A DNA stretch of 7,397 nt from Bacillota bacterium (GTDB taxonomy: Bacteria > Bacillota > Clostridia > Lachnospirales > Lachnospiraceae). The number at the start of each line of letters is the position of its first letter. Position 1 is the stretch's first letter. This document shows positions 6,801 to 7,397 of the stretch, in pieces. The notes below the pieces were generated by a model that saw nothing but the letters and a program-made list of their open reading frames with translations, made no database searches and was not told the origin of the DNA. The stretch spans positions 1 to 7,397 of the forward strand of contig JAEZKD010000110.1 of the NCBI GenBank assembly GCA_023415655.1, given 5' to 3'. Position numbers and translations under genes: made by a program.

Positions 6801-7397
6801 ATGAGAATAGCTTTTTTAAATTTATGTCATTGTGAACCAGAAATTGTATTTAGGGTAGCCACCAAATTAACCAAACATCCTAATTTTGATATGTATATAC
6901 ATGTTGATGCAAAGTCAGAAATTGAACCTTTTAAAACATTATTAGAAGGTAATTCACAAGTATTTTTTTTAGAAAAGCGATTTCCTGTTTATTGGGGAGG
7001 ATACAATGCAATTGAAGCAACTATGGAATTGCTTCGCATTGCTTTAGCTTCACCCCAAAACTATGATTATTTTGTATTACTTCAGAATATGGATTATCCG
7101 ATAAAAAGTAATCAAGAAATAGAGAGCTTCTTTGAAAAGAACAATGGAAAAGAATTTATACGTGGTTGTAACATAGCAAGAATAAAAGATTGGCATTATG
7201 CAAGAAAATATCGAATCTACAATAAGCGGGATGATGATTTTTATATTAAGAACAAATCTAAAGGAAAGAAATTATTACACTATTGTTGGCTTGGAATAAG
7301 AAGTATTACAACGATTTTCTTTTCTGGTATTATCAAAGAAAACAACGAAGCTCTTAAAATTCATTATGGTGCAGCTCAATGGGCAGTTACCCAGGAT
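6801..7397 (+). CDS. GT14 family (core-2/I-branching type) glycosyltransferase, N-terminal part (3' end outside window)
   Basis: The frame opens at ATG 6801, 10 bases after an AAAAGG site (6785-6790), and stays open to the window end, giving 199 residues. Motifs match the 'Branch' domain known from animal beta-1,6-N-acetylglucosaminyl- and xylosyltransferases and from bacterial homologues: YIHVDAKS (32-39), VYWGGYNAIEATMELL (63-78), YFVLLQNMDYPIKS (90-103) and GAAQWAVT near the visible end, corresponding to the conserved G-x-Q-W segment. GT14 enzymes have a GT-A-like fold but do not need the metal-binding DxD. There is no signal peptide or N-terminal membrane anchor, so the enzyme is probably cytoplasmic, as expected for one acting on an undecaprenyl-linked intermediate. 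It follows GT2 C by 30 bp and is probably in the same operon. It may add a side branch, but that role is inferred from the family; many bacterial members have no known activity. Confidence 0.85.
   Translation, partial: MRIAFLNLCHCEPEIVFRVATKLTKHPNFDMYIHVDAKSEIEPFKTLLEGNSQVFFLEKRFPVYWGGYNAIEATMELLRIALASPQNYDYFVLLQNMDYPIKSNQEIESFFEKNNGKEFIRGCNIARIKDWHYARKYRIYNKRDDDFYIKNKSKGKKLLHYCWLGIRSITTIFFSGIIKENNEALKIHYGAAQWAVTQD

Noticed and set aside
6963..6970. T8 run in the GT14 gene as a phase-variation site
   Set aside because: It is a single short run encoding part of VFFL in an A+T-rich gene; chance is the better explanation without population data.

Overview
The window is a contiguous piece of a surface-polysaccharide (capsule or exopolysaccharide) biosynthesis operon from a low-GC Gram-positive bacterium. 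The A+T-rich sequence, strong AAGGAG-type ribosome binding sites, frequent AGA/ATA codons and the protein sequence types suggest a clostridial Firmicute, most like Lachnospiraceae. That placement is an impression from sequence style and was not tested by a database search. Every supported gene lies on the + strand. Gaps between genes are 0 to about 32 bp, with two or more stop/start contacts, and I see no internal terminator or convincing promoter. The whole window is therefore probably part of one transcript that begins upstream and continues downstream.

Layout from left to right: (1) the 3' part of a Wzz/CpsC-type chain-length regulator, 1-566; (2) GT2 glycosyltransferase A, 599-1588; (3) GT2 glycosyltransferase B, 1588-2589, touching A through TAATG; (4) mannose-1-phosphate guanylyltransferase (manC type), 2619-3692; (5) a WecG/TagA/CpsF (GT26) glycosyltransferase, 3709-4461; (6) a polytopic Wzy-like repeat-unit polymerase, 4483-5640; (7) GT2 glycosyltransferase C, 5673-6770; (8) the 5' part of a GT14 'core-2/I-branching' type glycosyltransferase, 6801 to the window end. 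No gap exceeds 32 bp, so there is no long non-coding stretch to describe.

Together these fit a Wzx/Wzy-dependent pathway. ManC makes GDP-mannose. The GT26 enzyme probably adds an early sugar to an undecaprenyl-pyrophosphate-linked primer. The three GT2 enzymes and the GT14 enzyme extend or branch the repeat unit. Wzy polymerises the flipped units outside the membrane, and the Wzz/CpsC protein sets chain length. The initiating phosphoglycosyltransferase, the Wzx flippase and any tyrosine kinase/phosphatase partner are not in the window and are expected in the flanks. The sugar specificity of each transferase cannot be read from sequence.

I did not find a previously undescribed system. The points most worth a second look are the apparent loss of the proline-rich motif in the Wzz-like protein, the GT14 enzyme in a capsule-type operon, and the slippage-prone repeats inside the polymerase gene. 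Two GT2 start codons should also be placed downstream of the longest open frame.
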